Origin: an uncultured Lachnospiraceae bacterium
GTDB lineage: Bacteria; Bacillota; Clostridia; Lachnospirales; Lachnospiraceae
Assembly (NCBI GenBank): GCA_934317005.1
Contig: CAKREB010000018.1
Location: 1-64,000, forward strand
Direction: 5' to 3'
DNA length: 64,000 bases
The position numbers and the translations under genes were made by a program. Of the stretch, positions 43,312 through 51,905 are shown in pieces. Within the stretch, counting starts at the first letter, position 1; each line of letters starts with the position of its first letter. Under the pieces are notes generated by a model. The model searched no databases. It saw nothing but the letters and a program-made list of their open reading frames with translations, and was not told where the DNA came from.

Positions 43312-45146
43312 TACCCCTGGATATAACTGATTCCCAGCCGTTCCATTTCACGGTACTGTTGCTCTGTTTCAATTCCCTCTGAAACAATTTTCAGTTTCAT
43401 CCCCTGAATCATATGCATGGCTGCATCCATGACATATTTTCCTTTATTGTTCTCAAAATATGCCATCGACATCATCTGGTCAAACTTTACAATGTCTACC
43501 GGCATGTCAATAATATAATTCAGGTTGGACTGTCCTGTTCCAAAATCATCCAGAGAGAACCTAACACCGCAGTCCATTAATTTCTTCATGTTATTCTGCA
43601 AAGTCTTTTTTGCGCGCAGCGAAGCAGACTCTGTAATCTCAAGGTTAATCCACTGTGGCGGCACCTGATACTTCTCCATGATTGCAATATACTGCTCTGC
43701 TAACGGCTCATAGGCGCATTGTACCATAGACAGATTCACTTCCACATAATGAAAGCCATACCGCTCCAGATTGTGTTCTTTTAAAAAGCAGCAAACCTTT
43801 TCAAAAATCATTTCGCCCAAGCGAAGAATCATTCCATTTTTCTCTGCAATGTCAATAAAAACTCCCGGCGGGATTAACATCCCTTTCTCATCACGAATGC
43901 GCGCCAAAGCCTCTGCTGCCGTAAACTGCTTCTCTTCCGTCGAATAAATCGGTTGATAGAATACTTCTACGCGATCTTGCTCCATAGCATCATAGACTAG
44001 CATTTCTACCCGCTTCTTTTCCTTCATCTCATCAACCAGCGTCTTATCGACAAACACACTGCCTTTTTCCTGAAAAGCAGCACTATTTTGGCGTACATAA
44101 CGAATCAAATACAATAAATCTGCCTCTCCCTCTGCTAAAGTGCTGTCTAATATACACATCCAGCGCGACGGAACCAAAATATCCTTCTGCACTCCCCACC
44201 CCATTTTCATTCTCTCCTGTATCATGCGAAGTGCTTCCTGTGCATCCTCCTGTGTTTCAAAAAGTAACAGTGTCTCATCTTCATCCCGCTTAAAGGCAAG
44301 CGCTTTTGAAAACGTATGCCAAAACTGTGCCACTTCAAACTTAACAGACTGCTCTTCCTCAATCGAAAGACTCTTTTGAAAAGAATGCTCCAACACAAAC
44401 ACAACTACAGAAAAGGTCTCTCCTCTGCTATAAAGCTGCCTTAAATACTGCACCAGCACACTTTGATTAAAAAGCCCCGTCCTTCGATCCAGATTCGTCT
44501 CTGGATTTTCCAGCAAAACATATAGAATCATAATACCCACTGCACACGCATATCCTACAATTAGAATACGGTTGTTGAAAAACTGGATTAAAGACGCACC
44601 CAGCCAAAACAGCATCCATATCAGTACCGCTTCTCTTCGCCGCGGATTCATTCTCCTTTTGCTGTATAACGTTGTGAAAAATGTGCGTATTACAAAATAC
44701 AGTGCAACCAGATACGTCACATAAACACTCGGTCCATAGGTATAAACAACTGTATGTGCATCGTTTTCAAAGTAATGCAGCGGAAGCAGACAAATCACAC
44801 AGCATCCTACAATCCCCGTGATGGTATTATGCAAAATAGCTTTTCGGTATCTTTCCTGCTTCTCTCCATAAATATCTACAAATACATACAAAAGACTGCT
44901 AAAACCTACACCAACCAGCGTAAGTAAATATATTTTACAGACTGATTTGACAAGCACCGGAGAAAGCACATCTGCCCAGTTAATTACAATGATTGACAAA
45001 ATATCAAAGGTAACACAAAGCAATGTAGCGCACAATGCCCGCAAGAAAGCATCTCCTGTTTTCAAACGAATTTTCTTCTGCCGGTGATAAAATAAAAATA
45101 TAGTCACTAATAGTACCAGACCACATGACTGTGCTAAAATGTTCAC
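43242..45146 (-). CDS. Membrane EAL-domain c-di-GMP phosphodiesterase
   Basis: This 634-residue protein has an N-terminal membrane domain of seven or so TM helices (1-215), a degenerate GGDEF-like domain (about 220-370, no GGDEF loop) and a C-terminal EAL domain (about 380-625). Key EAL residues are present: EAL at 412-414, NLEITESA, SLDDFGTGQSN, KFDQ and VSEGIET. It should hydrolyse c-di-GMP to pGpG in response to a membrane signal. Its 3' end overlaps the TPM gene tail to tail. Confidence 0.9.
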   Translation of the reverse strand: MNILAQSCGLVLLVTIFLFYHRQKKIRLKTGDAFLRALCATLLCVTFDILSIIVINWADVLSPVLVKSVCKIYLLTLVGVGFSSLLYVFVDIYGEKQERYRKAILHNTITGIVGCCVICLLPLHYFENDAHTVVYTYGPSVYVTYLVALYFVIRTFFTTLYSKRRMNPRRREAVLIWMLFWLGASLIQFFNNRILIVGYACAVGIMILYVLLENPETNLDRRTGLFNQSVLVQYLRQLYSRGETFSVVVFVLEHSFQKSLSIEEEQSVKFEVAQFWHTFSKALAFKRDEDETLLLFETQEDAQEALRMIQERMKMGWGVQKDILVPSRWMCILDSTLAEGEADLLYLIRYVRQNSAAFQEKGSVFVDKTLVDEMKEKKRVEMLVYDAMEQDRVEVFYQPIYSTEEKQFTAAEALARIRDEKGMLIPPGVFIDIAEKNGMILRLGEMIFEKVCCFLKEHNLERYGFHYVEVNLSMVQCAYEPLAEQYIAIMEKYQVPPQWINLEITESASLRAKKTLQNNMKKLMDCGVRFSLDDFGTGQSNLNYIIDMPVDIVKFDQMMSMAYFENNKGKYVMDAAMHMIQGMKLKIVSEGIETEQQYREMERLGISYIQGYYFSRPLPEEEFLAFLDTVASRK

Positions 45147-45286
45147 TCCCTAACACCTCTTTCTTTGCAAGGCGAATAAGCCTTTTCATACCCAAAATAC
45201 CTTCCTGTTTTGCCAGAAATACTACAAAACACTCTACTATTTTAGTATAACATGAATGCAGCAAAAACGCACCCTCCTATTTCTTT

Positions 45287-45312
45287 CTATGACTTTATCT
45301 AATTGCACAAAA
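45287..45312. repeat. Interspersed repeat, partial copy C
   Basis: CTATGACTTTATCTAATTGC followed by ACAAAA matches the central part of copies A and B with few changes. Confidence 0.4.
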
Positions 45313-45332
45313 AGGCATACGATAAAGCTTCA

Positions 45333-45395
45333 GGTGTCAAAAGGTAAAAGTCTATGTGGACTTCGTCAAATCGCACAAAATGAAAGTACCTTTGT
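45333..45395. repeat. Interspersed repeat, copy B
   Basis: Begins GGTGTCAAAAGGTA and contains GACTTCGTCAAATCGCACAA. It aligns to 35685-35748 over its whole length without gaps. Confidence 0.5.
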
Positions 45396-45411
45396 ACCTT
45401 CTAATCCCACT

Positions 45412-45439
45412 AAAAAAAGCCTTGAAAAATCAAGGCTTT
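45412..45439 (-). terminator. Terminator of tRNA-Leu
   Basis: On the minus strand AAAGCCTTGA-TTTT-TCAAGGCTTT is followed by seven T (with overlap of stem and tail), 14 nt past the tRNA. Confidence 0.8.
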
Positions 45440-45452
45440 ACACTAATCATAC

Positions 45453-45534
45453 TGCGGATAACAGGAGTTGAACCTGCACGTCTGTTGACACTAGAACCTA
45501 AATCTAGCGCGTCTGCCAATTCCGCCATATCCGC
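45453..45534 (-). tRNA. tRNA-Leu (anticodon UAG)
   Basis: The 82-nt minus-strand sequence folds as a class II tRNA. The acceptor stem pairs GCGGATA with TATCCGC, the D arm holds TGGCAGACG, the anticodon stem CTAGA/TCTAG encloses TTTAGGT (anticodon TAG), a variable arm follows, and the T loop is GTTCAACTC. CCA is not encoded. A consensus promoter lies upstream and a terminator downstream. Confidence 0.95.
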
Positions 45535-45841
45535 ATGTTGTGCTTTTGAAACAAAGCTATAATAGTATAGCACTTTTTTACCTATCTGTCAAATTATGCA
45601 CAAACCAAATCAACACAAAACATCAAAACAAAGACCCTGCATGGAATCAAACTCCAAATACAAGGTCTTCGTTTTGTTTAAGAAGAAACAATAATATTGT
45701 TAGGATACAGAAGCTTTTGCGGCTTCTGCAGGATATTTTCGATACTCCAGACCACGGATGGCGTTATAAATGTGAGTCTGTTTTTCGTTCCCAACATCCA
45801 TTGCTATATGAAATAAAATCAGTGAAATATAATTTCTACTG
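45535..45841. other. tRNA promoter and glycanase terminator region
   Basis: On the minus strand TTGACA (rc 45587-45592), 17 nt and TATACT (rc 45564-45569) form the promoter of the tRNA. A hairpin with arms AAGACCCTG (45631-45639) and CAAGGTCTT (45661-45669), followed on the minus strand by TTGTTTTG, probably ends the glycanase transcript. No gene was found. Confidence 0.6.
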
Positions 45842-48088
45842 TTATTTCTTTGTTGATTTGTACACATATTTGGAACCATCTGCTTTGTAGGCACCATCAC
45901 AGATCTCAATCTTTACAAAAGAGCATCCGGTGTATGTGTTTGTTGTAACCCACAACCATGGGTACTTGCCCTTCAGGTTTTCCTCATCTAACTTGACATA
46001 CTTGCCAAACCACTGCTGACCAGTATTCTGGTCATAGTCTACGTCAAAGCGTACTGCACTGTTTTCCTTCTTCATATATCCAAGCTGAAGATCAGCAGTT
46101 TTACTTACCTCATTGTCCATTGGATATACCCTGATACAAGGTTCCTTAATCTTACTCCAGTCTGTTGTCAGATGGATATTCCAGAACTCTTCGTTTATCT
46201 CTGCCTTTAACGCATCGGTCGCTTTTCCTTTTTCATCAGTAATGCTTGTGGTAAATCCAATACCGTGATTAACCGGATCAAAAAGATCTCCACGTTCTGC
46301 CGCGATCTTTCCCGGAATTTCACCATCACCGGTATGACGCATAAACTCACCTGTCCATGTATAGACTACCTTTGGATTCTTATTCTCAACGGTCGGCACT
46401 CTTGAGATACCTGTGTTTACTAACTTAGCATCAGAAGGAATCTTAGGTGTAGAGCCTGTCATCTTTGCAAAGAACTCTCCGACATCACCATAAGCGAAGT
46501 ATCCCTTTGCTCTCTCAAAGTAGTGACCCTCGTCCCAAAGGACTGCACAGCATCCAATATCCTGTGCGTTTGTATATAAAGCTGTCAAATAGTCAATAAC
46601 ATTATCCTTGTATCCTTTTACACAACCACATTCACCAATGATAACGCCATAGCCTTTATCTGTGAATGCACGGAGTCTTCCCATCAGATTCTCCATGTAC
46701 TTGTAGTCTGCTGCTGTTCCCCATGAATCACGATATCCCCACGGTGTTGTAGATGTTGCAGAAATACCATAATCTGTTGGATCATAATAATGTACAGATA
46801 CGCTTAACTTAGAAACACCATTTTCTTCCAGATCTGTTGGCATTTTATAACGTGCATCCATCGTACCATCTGTCTGATAACTATCTGTATCATATCCGCC
46901 GATAACACAGGATTCATTACCTGTTCCAGGGATCAGAAGATGTCTGTATGTATTGTTACCGCCTGTGCTTCTGACGATGTCAACAAATTTCTGATTAATC
47001 TGATTTACCAATTTATAAATATCGTTCGCATCTTTTCCAAGAACACCTGTCTGGTTTTGCTGACCTTTTTCCGGATGCTGATAATCGTCATTCAAACGAC
47101 CACTTAACTCCTCATTAGCACCCTCAAAGATAAGACGGTCAGAGTATTCTTTATAACGGTTTGCAATCTGTGTCCAGATTGCTTCATATTTTTTCCATGC
47201 TTCATCACGGATTGGAGTATTTTCGGCATCCAAAGGCTCTGCGCCGAATCTTCCCCACCATCCACCATCCCAATGGATGTTGATGATAACATACATTTCA
47301 TCATTCAAAGCGTAATTGATAATCTCTTCTACACGATTCATCAGCTCTTCATTCAATGTATATGTTCCATCTGTAGAAATAAAGTTTGACCATGCTACCG
47401 GTACACGTACTGTGTTGATTCCATAGCTTTTTAAACCATCAAATGTTGTCTGTGTGGCAACCGGATTTCCTGCACTTGTTTCACACTCTGTTACAGTCTT
47501 CCAATTACCCATACAGTTGGACTGCTCCATCTGGTTTCCAAGATTCCAGCCCGGTCCCATCAGGTCATTGATCAGATCCAAAGAGCTTAATTCCTTACGC
47601 ATCTGACCATTATCTTTTGTTGTAATACCATTTTTAGACTTGTGCGCTGTTGTCAGGTTAGAAGTTTCCTGAACCTTTGCAGGTCTTTTTGTCGGAATAG
47701 GCATCTTCGTTGGTGCCGGTGTCTGCGTTACTGTATTCTTTTTCGTAACAGTAACCTTTACCTGATATTTCTTTGTTACATTTTTTTTGTTCTGCTTATA
47801 AGTTAATTTGCAGATAACTGTTGTTTTTCCTGCCTTTACGGCTTTGATCTTACCATTTTTAACGGTAGCGATCTTTTTATTTTTTGTGCTCCACTTCACC
47901 GTTGCTTTGGCAGGCTTATTCTTAATTGTTACCTTTTTACTTGCACCAACCTTAAGACTGACTGATTTCACACTTAGTGAAGGTGCTTTTCCTGCTGCCG
48001 AAGCCATGTTTGAGATTCCGCTACCGGATAAAACCAAAGACAAAAGAATCAAAAACATACAGCATTTTTGAAATATTGATTTTTTCAT
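45842..48088 (-). CDS. Secreted GH5 glycoside hydrolase (endoglucanase-like) with Big_2 domain
   Basis: This 748-residue secreted protein has a signal peptide (1-31), a Big_2-type domain (about 36-116; KVTIKNKPAKATVKWS, KIKAVKAGKTTV), a Thr/Pro linker (about 120-142) and a GH5 catalytic domain (about 165-500). Motifs are GPGWNLGNQME, INTVRVPVAWSN, acid/base Glu in FEGANEE (E326) and nucleophile Glu in IIGECG (E486). A C-terminal beta-rich region of about 160 residues may bind carbohydrate. It probably cuts beta-1,4-glucan or mannan outside the cell. The ATG at 48088 has GGAGAG upstream; a divergent AraC gene is the likely regulator. Confidence 0.9.
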   Translation of the reverse strand: MKKSIFQKCCMFLILLSLVLSGSGISNMASAAGKAPSLSVKSVSLKVGASKKVTIKNKPAKATVKWSTKNKKIATVKNGKIKAVKAGKTTVICKLTYKQNKKNVTKKYQVKVTVTKKNTVTQTPAPTKMPIPTKRPAKVQETSNLTTAHKSKNGITTKDNGQMRKELSSLDLINDLMGPGWNLGNQMEQSNCMGNWKTVTECETSAGNPVATQTTFDGLKSYGINTVRVPVAWSNFISTDGTYTLNEELMNRVEEIINYALNDEMYVIINIHWDGGWWGRFGAEPLDAENTPIRDEAWKKYEAIWTQIANRYKEYSDRLIFEGANEELSGRLNDDYQHPEKGQQNQTGVLGKDANDIYKLVNQINQKFVDIVRSTGGNNTYRHLLIPGTGNESCVIGGYDTDSYQTDGTMDARYKMPTDLEENGVSKLSVSVHYYDPTDYGISATSTTPWGYRDSWGTAADYKYMENLMGRLRAFTDKGYGVIIGECGCVKGYKDNVIDYLTALYTNAQDIGCCAVLWDEGHYFERAKGYFAYGDVGEFFAKMTGSTPKIPSDAKLVNTGISRVPTVENKNPKVVYTWTGEFMRHTGDGEIPGKIAAERGDLFDPVNHGIGFTTSITDEKGKATDALKAEINEEFWNIHLTTDWSKIKEPCIRVYPMDNEVSKTADLQLGYMKKENSAVRFDVDYDQNTGQQWFGKYVKLDEENLKGKYPWLWVTTNTYTGCSFVKIEICDGAYKADGSKYVYKSTKK

Positions 48089-48195
48089 ATACTCTCTCCT
48101 CTTCCTTTCTTTTCGTTGCAATACATTTCGTACCGTTTTTTCTACTATCAGAATAACACCAGAAGCATGTTCAAACTATCACTTTAATTTTTGAA

Positions 48196-48225
48196 ATTGT
48201 AACATTCGTACATTTATGTTACAAT
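48196..48225. promoter_or_regulatory. Perfect dyad between GH5 and AraC genes
   Basis: ATTGTAACAT (48196-48205), 10 bp, and ATGTTACAAT (48216-48225) form a perfect 10-bp inverted repeat centred between the divergent genes. It is a candidate operator for either or both. Confidence 0.55.
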
Positions 48226-48347
48226 ACAAGAAAACGAGATGGCTTTAAATCGTTATATCAATGTAGCAGATCATTTCAGAAAAATGCTATGTTATTTTTA
48301 AGAAGAATACTAAGAAGAACAATAATACGAAAAGGATCACATATCAC

Positions 48348-49232
48348 ATGATTGATATTAATATTTTACAAAATGCAGCCGAGGTTATTCAATATGATAC
48401 CCCGGATATTCCGTATGCCATACAGTCCCGCAAGCTTTCTAATTTTACGGATATGCGCGCACTCTGCCACTGGCATGACGATCTGGAATTTCTCTATCTG
48501 TTTGATGGGGAAATGATGTATGACGTAAATGGGAAAATTTTACACTTAAAGGCAGGAGATGTTGTAATCGTCAACTCGCACCAGATGCACTTTGGCTATT
48601 CTTATCAGGAAAAGGAATGCATCTTTACCTGTATGCTGTTTCATCCTGACCTGTTAAAAGCTAATATTTTTATGTACCAGAAGTATGTTAAGCCAATTAT
48701 TTCCGCTTCTGCGCTGGAATACTGGTATTTTCCGGCAAAGGATGAGCGTGGCGACTTTATCCGAACCAATATCAAAAACCTTTTTGATGCATATCAAACC
48801 GGTCACTTGTCAGACTACTCTATCGTAGGGACATTCTATCTTTTTTGGAATGAGTTGTACCGTCATTCAGATCCGAAACTATATATCAACCCGACTTCAC
48901 AGAATCCGGATATTCATCTGCAAAAGAAAATGATCACATATATTACGGCACATTATTCTGAAAACATTGAACTTGAAGACATTGCCGCTGCCGGCAATAT
49001 CGGACGCAGCAAATGCTGCCAGATTTTTAAAACATATATGCAGCAATCTCCTATTGCTTACCTCAACGCCTATCGTATGGAGATCAGCTGCACACTTTTA
49101 CGGGACACTTCTTACAGTGTTACATCCATTGCCACATCCTGCGGTTTTAATCATCTAAGCTATTTTTCAAAGATTTTTCTGCAAAAGTTTGGATGTACAC
49201 CGAAAGAATACCGAAAACAGTTTCAAGTATAA
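48348..49232 (+). CDS. AraC-family regulator
   Basis: This 294-residue regulator has an N-terminal cupin domain (about 35-130; CHWHDDLEFLYLFDGEMMYDV in pieces, HLKAGDVVIVNSHQMH) that usually binds a sugar, and a C-terminal AraC double helix-turn-helix (about 195-290; IELEDIAAAGNIGRSKCCQIF, SVTSIATSCGFNHLSYFSKIF in pieces, KFGCTPKEYRKQF). The AAGGAT SD precedes the ATG. It is divergent from the GH5 gene and probably activates it when the right glycan or oligosaccharide is present. Confidence 0.9.
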   Translation: MIDINILQNAAEVIQYDTPDIPYAIQSRKLSNFTDMRALCHWHDDLEFLYLFDGEMMYDVNGKILHLKAGDVVIVNSHQMHFGYSYQEKECIFTCMLFHPDLLKANIFMYQKYVKPIISASALEYWYFPAKDERGDFIRTNIKNLFDAYQTGHLSDYSIVGTFYLFWNELYRHSDPKLYINPTSQNPDIHLQKKMITYITAHYSENIELEDIAAAGNIGRSKCCQIFKTYMQQSPIAYLNAYRMEISCTLLRDTSYSVTSIATSCGFNHLSYFSKIFLQKFGCTPKEYRKQFQV

Positions 49233-49275
49233 AACGGGTATCACTGCAGTTTCTTATTACACAAAAAGGAGCTGC

Positions 49276-49314
49276 AAAAAAGTCGCTTAGACCATGAGGT
49301 TTAAGCGACTTTTT
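49276..49314. terminator. Bidirectional terminator
   Basis: AAAAAGTCGCTTA and TTAAGCGACTTTTT form a 12-bp stem with A and T flanks between the converging araC-type and fabV genes. Confidence 0.8.
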
Positions 49315-49364
49315 GATATAACTAATCATCAAACCAATGTTAATGATACAGCTCATATATACCA

Positions 49365-50546
49365 CTACTCCGCTAAGCTTGGAATCCCCTTCTGAATATC
49401 CACGTCCGCGTCATAATCCACACCATCGATGCGGAATCCGAAAATTTCATAGAAATCCTGCCAATATCCGTCAATATCTGCAATTTCTTTGATATTTTCT
49501 TTTGATACGGTTTTCCAAAGATCTGCAACTGCCTGCTGTACCTCTGCCTTCATCTCATAATCATCCATACGGATCAAACGTTTATCGTCTGTCACAACCG
49601 TATCCTGACATACTCTGTCATGAAGCATGCGATACATCTGCTCGATACAGCCCTCATGAAGTCCCTTATCCTTCATCACTTTAAAAAGCAATGAAACATA
49701 TAAAGGTACGATTGGAATAGCTGCGCTGGACTGTGTTACAACCGCTTTATTGACAGAAACATATGCTTCCAGTCCGTCTATCTCAGTATTCAACTCATCT
49801 GCCGTCTTGTATAAATGCTTCTTTGCCTGACCAATCGTTCCATCATAATAAATCGGATGTGTCAGTTCCGGCCCGATATAAGAATATGCAATGGTTTTAG
49901 CACCCTCTGCCAATACACCTGCATCTTTCAGTGCCTGCATCCACAATTTCCAATCCTCGCCACCCATAACCTTAATCGTCGCATCAATTTCCTCCTGTGT
50001 GGCAGTTGGAATCGTCACTTCTGATATTTCATTTGTCATCAGATCAATCGTCTGATTCGTATATTCCTGACCAATCGTCTTTAAAACAGAACGATATGTA
50101 TTTCCATCCGGTGCCTTGCGACGTGGTGCTGCAATGCTGTAGATCACCATATCTACCTTGCCCCAGTCCTTTTTGATCGTTGCAATCGTTTCGTCCTTGA
50201 TCTCCTGTGAATAAGCATCTCCATTGATTGATTTTGCATAATATCCGTCTGCTGTTGCAAACTCTTCGAATGCTGCTGTGTTGTACCATCCTGCGCTCGC
50301 GGTACGTTTCTCTTTGCCTGCCTTATCAAAGATGACACCAAGCGTATCTGCTCCACAGGAATATGTTACGGCGATTCTGCTTGCCAGACCATATCCCATA
50401 GAAGAACCGATCACCAATACTTTCTTTGGTCCGTCTGTCTTTGGCTGTGCCTTTACATAGTCAATCTGCGCTTTCACTGCTGCCTTGCATCCCTCCGGAT
50501 GAGCTGTCGTACACATAAATCCTTTTACTTTTGGCTGAACTACCAT
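49365..50546 (-). CDS. fabV: Trans-2-enoyl-CoA/enoyl-ACP reductase (FabV/TER)
   Basis: This 393-residue enzyme belongs to the FabV/TER family. It has the cofactor motif VIGSSMGYGLASRIA, the N-terminal CTTAHPEGC and the active-site Tyr-x8-Lys as YYDGTIGQAKKHL. It reduces a trans-2-enoyl thioester with NADH. Two roles are possible: enoyl-ACP reduction in fatty acid synthesis or crotonyl-CoA reduction. Sequence does not settle which. The ATG at 50546 has GGAGG 9 nt upstream. It lies downstream of the biotin-locus genes on the same strand with about 100 nt between. Confidence 0.93.
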   Translation of the reverse strand: MVVQPKVKGFMCTTAHPEGCKAAVKAQIDYVKAQPKTDGPKKVLVIGSSMGYGLASRIAVTYSCGADTLGVIFDKAGKEKRTASAGWYNTAAFEEFATADGYYAKSINGDAYSQEIKDETIATIKKDWGKVDMVIYSIAAPRRKAPDGNTYRSVLKTIGQEYTNQTIDLMTNEISEVTIPTATQEEIDATIKVMGGEDWKLWMQALKDAGVLAEGAKTIAYSYIGPELTHPIYYDGTIGQAKKHLYKTADELNTEIDGLEAYVSVNKAVVTQSSAAIPIVPLYVSLLFKVMKDKGLHEGCIEQMYRMLHDRVCQDTVVTDDKRLIRMDDYEMKAEVQQAVADLWKTVSKENIKEIADIDGYWQDFYEIFGFRIDGVDYDADVDIQKGIPSLAE

Positions 50547-50645
50547 TCTCTTTTCCTCCAACTCTCTCTTATTCCCACAAAGCAACGAGCTAGATAACCA
50601 TGTTTTGATGACATTTGACAGCCAATTGCTTTTTGTACATAGCTA

Positions 50646-51905
50646 TTATTGTAGCATAATCAGCTTGTTTTTGTCCACCTTGCCACTCTCATTATAGGGA
50701 AGGCGATCCAGTCTGTAAATCCGACGCGGTACTTCATGTTTGGACAGTTTCTGTCGTAACTTCTGACAGATTTCCTCTTCACGCAATGAATAATCCTGCT
50801 GTATCACAACATATGCCACCAAAAGCTCCTGTGTCTGCTTCTGCCCTTTTTGCGAAACTACCGCCGCCGCCTGAATACCCTCCAGCTGAAGCAATTCATT
50901 TTCTATCATAAGAGCTGATATCTTTCTGCCACGAATATTTAAGATGTCATCTTTTCTTCCGGCAAAATAAAAGTTTCCCTCTTCATCCTGATACGCACAA
51001 TCCGACAGAGAATACGGACACGATACTCCTTCCACATGATACGGCGTATTCACGTATATTTTATCCTCCCGCAAAAACACTTCTACTTCCGGAAAAGGCT
51101 TTCCGATCAGATTTCTGCTTTCCCCCATCTCCTCATCTGTAACATACGTCACATAATTCAACTCACTTGCACCGTAATATAACACGATCTTTGTATTCGG
51201 AAAGACTTCTTTTAAGCGGATGGCATCTTCCCTTCCCAGACTTTGCGAGCCGGACAATATCATCTTTATCCCAGACATTTTTTCCTTTGCCACCTCCGGC
51301 AAAAGCATCAATTTCGTTGGAATCAGATAAATGCTGTCTGCTTTGCTTTCCCGTATTCGCTCCAGCCACCTCTTCGGCTGAAAACCGTTCTCTGCGATTA
51401 CAACACCACCCGCATAAAACTGCGCCAGATACAGATTCAGATTACCGGTAAAGGCAAGACTTCCCTGTGCAAAAAGCCGGCTGTCTTCTGTTACGTCAAA
51501 AATTCTGTTCTGGGTTGAAAAAAAGCCTGCCCAGCTTTCATACGACCGATAGTAAATCTTTGGTTTTCCTGTCGTACCGGATGTACAGACTGCCATGCAC
51601 GCATCCTCCGGCGGCTCTGACAGCAGATATTCTCCATCCCAATAGTGCTTCTGATCAGACGGTACGAGCAAAGGAATCTGCCCTGTCGCATTGCACGCCA
51701 GAAAATCCAATAGTTGTTCCATAATATCTTTCTTTTTGATCACACGCACTTTTCCCGTCAGATTTTCCGACATTTCCTCCCGCCACTGCGTCGCTCTTTT
51801 CCCGGCCTCTTTGCACAGCCAGCCATAAGAATGCGATACGCCATCCACAATGACTGCCTCTTTTTGTGCCTCTTTTTCTAATAACAACTCATAATAGTTC
51901 ATCAT
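50646..51905 (-). CDS. Short acyl-CoA ligase (AMP-forming), YhfT-like
   Basis: This 419-residue protein is shorter than the usual 500 or more. It keeps the AMP-binding P-loop CTSGTTGKPK, the YGASELNYV (A5 motif) and the A8 hinge DDILNIRGRKIS with the terminal catalytic Lys in NESGKVDKNKL. It activates a carboxylate to acyl-AMP and then acyl-CoA. Its ATG overlaps the thiolase stop by 4 nt. Together with bioB and bioY this resembles Bacillus yhfT-yhfS-yhfU, a BirA-controlled set, so a pimelate-related role is inferred. Confidence 0.8.
   Translation of the reverse strand: MMNYYELLLEKEAQKEAVIVDGVSHSYGWLCKEAGKRATQWREEMSENLTGKVRVIKKKDIMEQLLDFLACNATGQIPLLVPSDQKHYWDGEYLLSEPPEDACMAVCTSGTTGKPKIYYRSYESWAGFFSTQNRIFDVTEDSRLFAQGSLAFTGNLNLYLAQFYAGGVVIAENGFQPKRWLERIRESKADSIYLIPTKLMLLPEVAKEKMSGIKMILSGSQSLGREDAIRLKEVFPNTKIVLYYGASELNYVTYVTDEEMGESRNLIGKPFPEVEVFLREDKIYVNTPYHVEGVSCPYSLSDCAYQDEEGNFYFAGRKDDILNIRGRKISALMIENELLQLEGIQAAAVVSQKGQKQTQELLVAYVVIQQDYSLREEEICQKLRQKLSKHEVPRRIYRLDRLPYNESGKVDKNKLIMLQ

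Larger units (their letters stand above)
45147..45411. other. Intergenic region with interspersed repeats
   Basis: Only repeat copies B and C and the divergent leader of the EAL gene are seen here; no gene is supported. Confidence 0.5.

Noticed and set aside
45700..45909. Minus-strand 69-codon ORF after the glycanase
   Set aside because: It overlaps the end of the GH5 gene in another frame and lacks an SD; the open tail is too short to judge.
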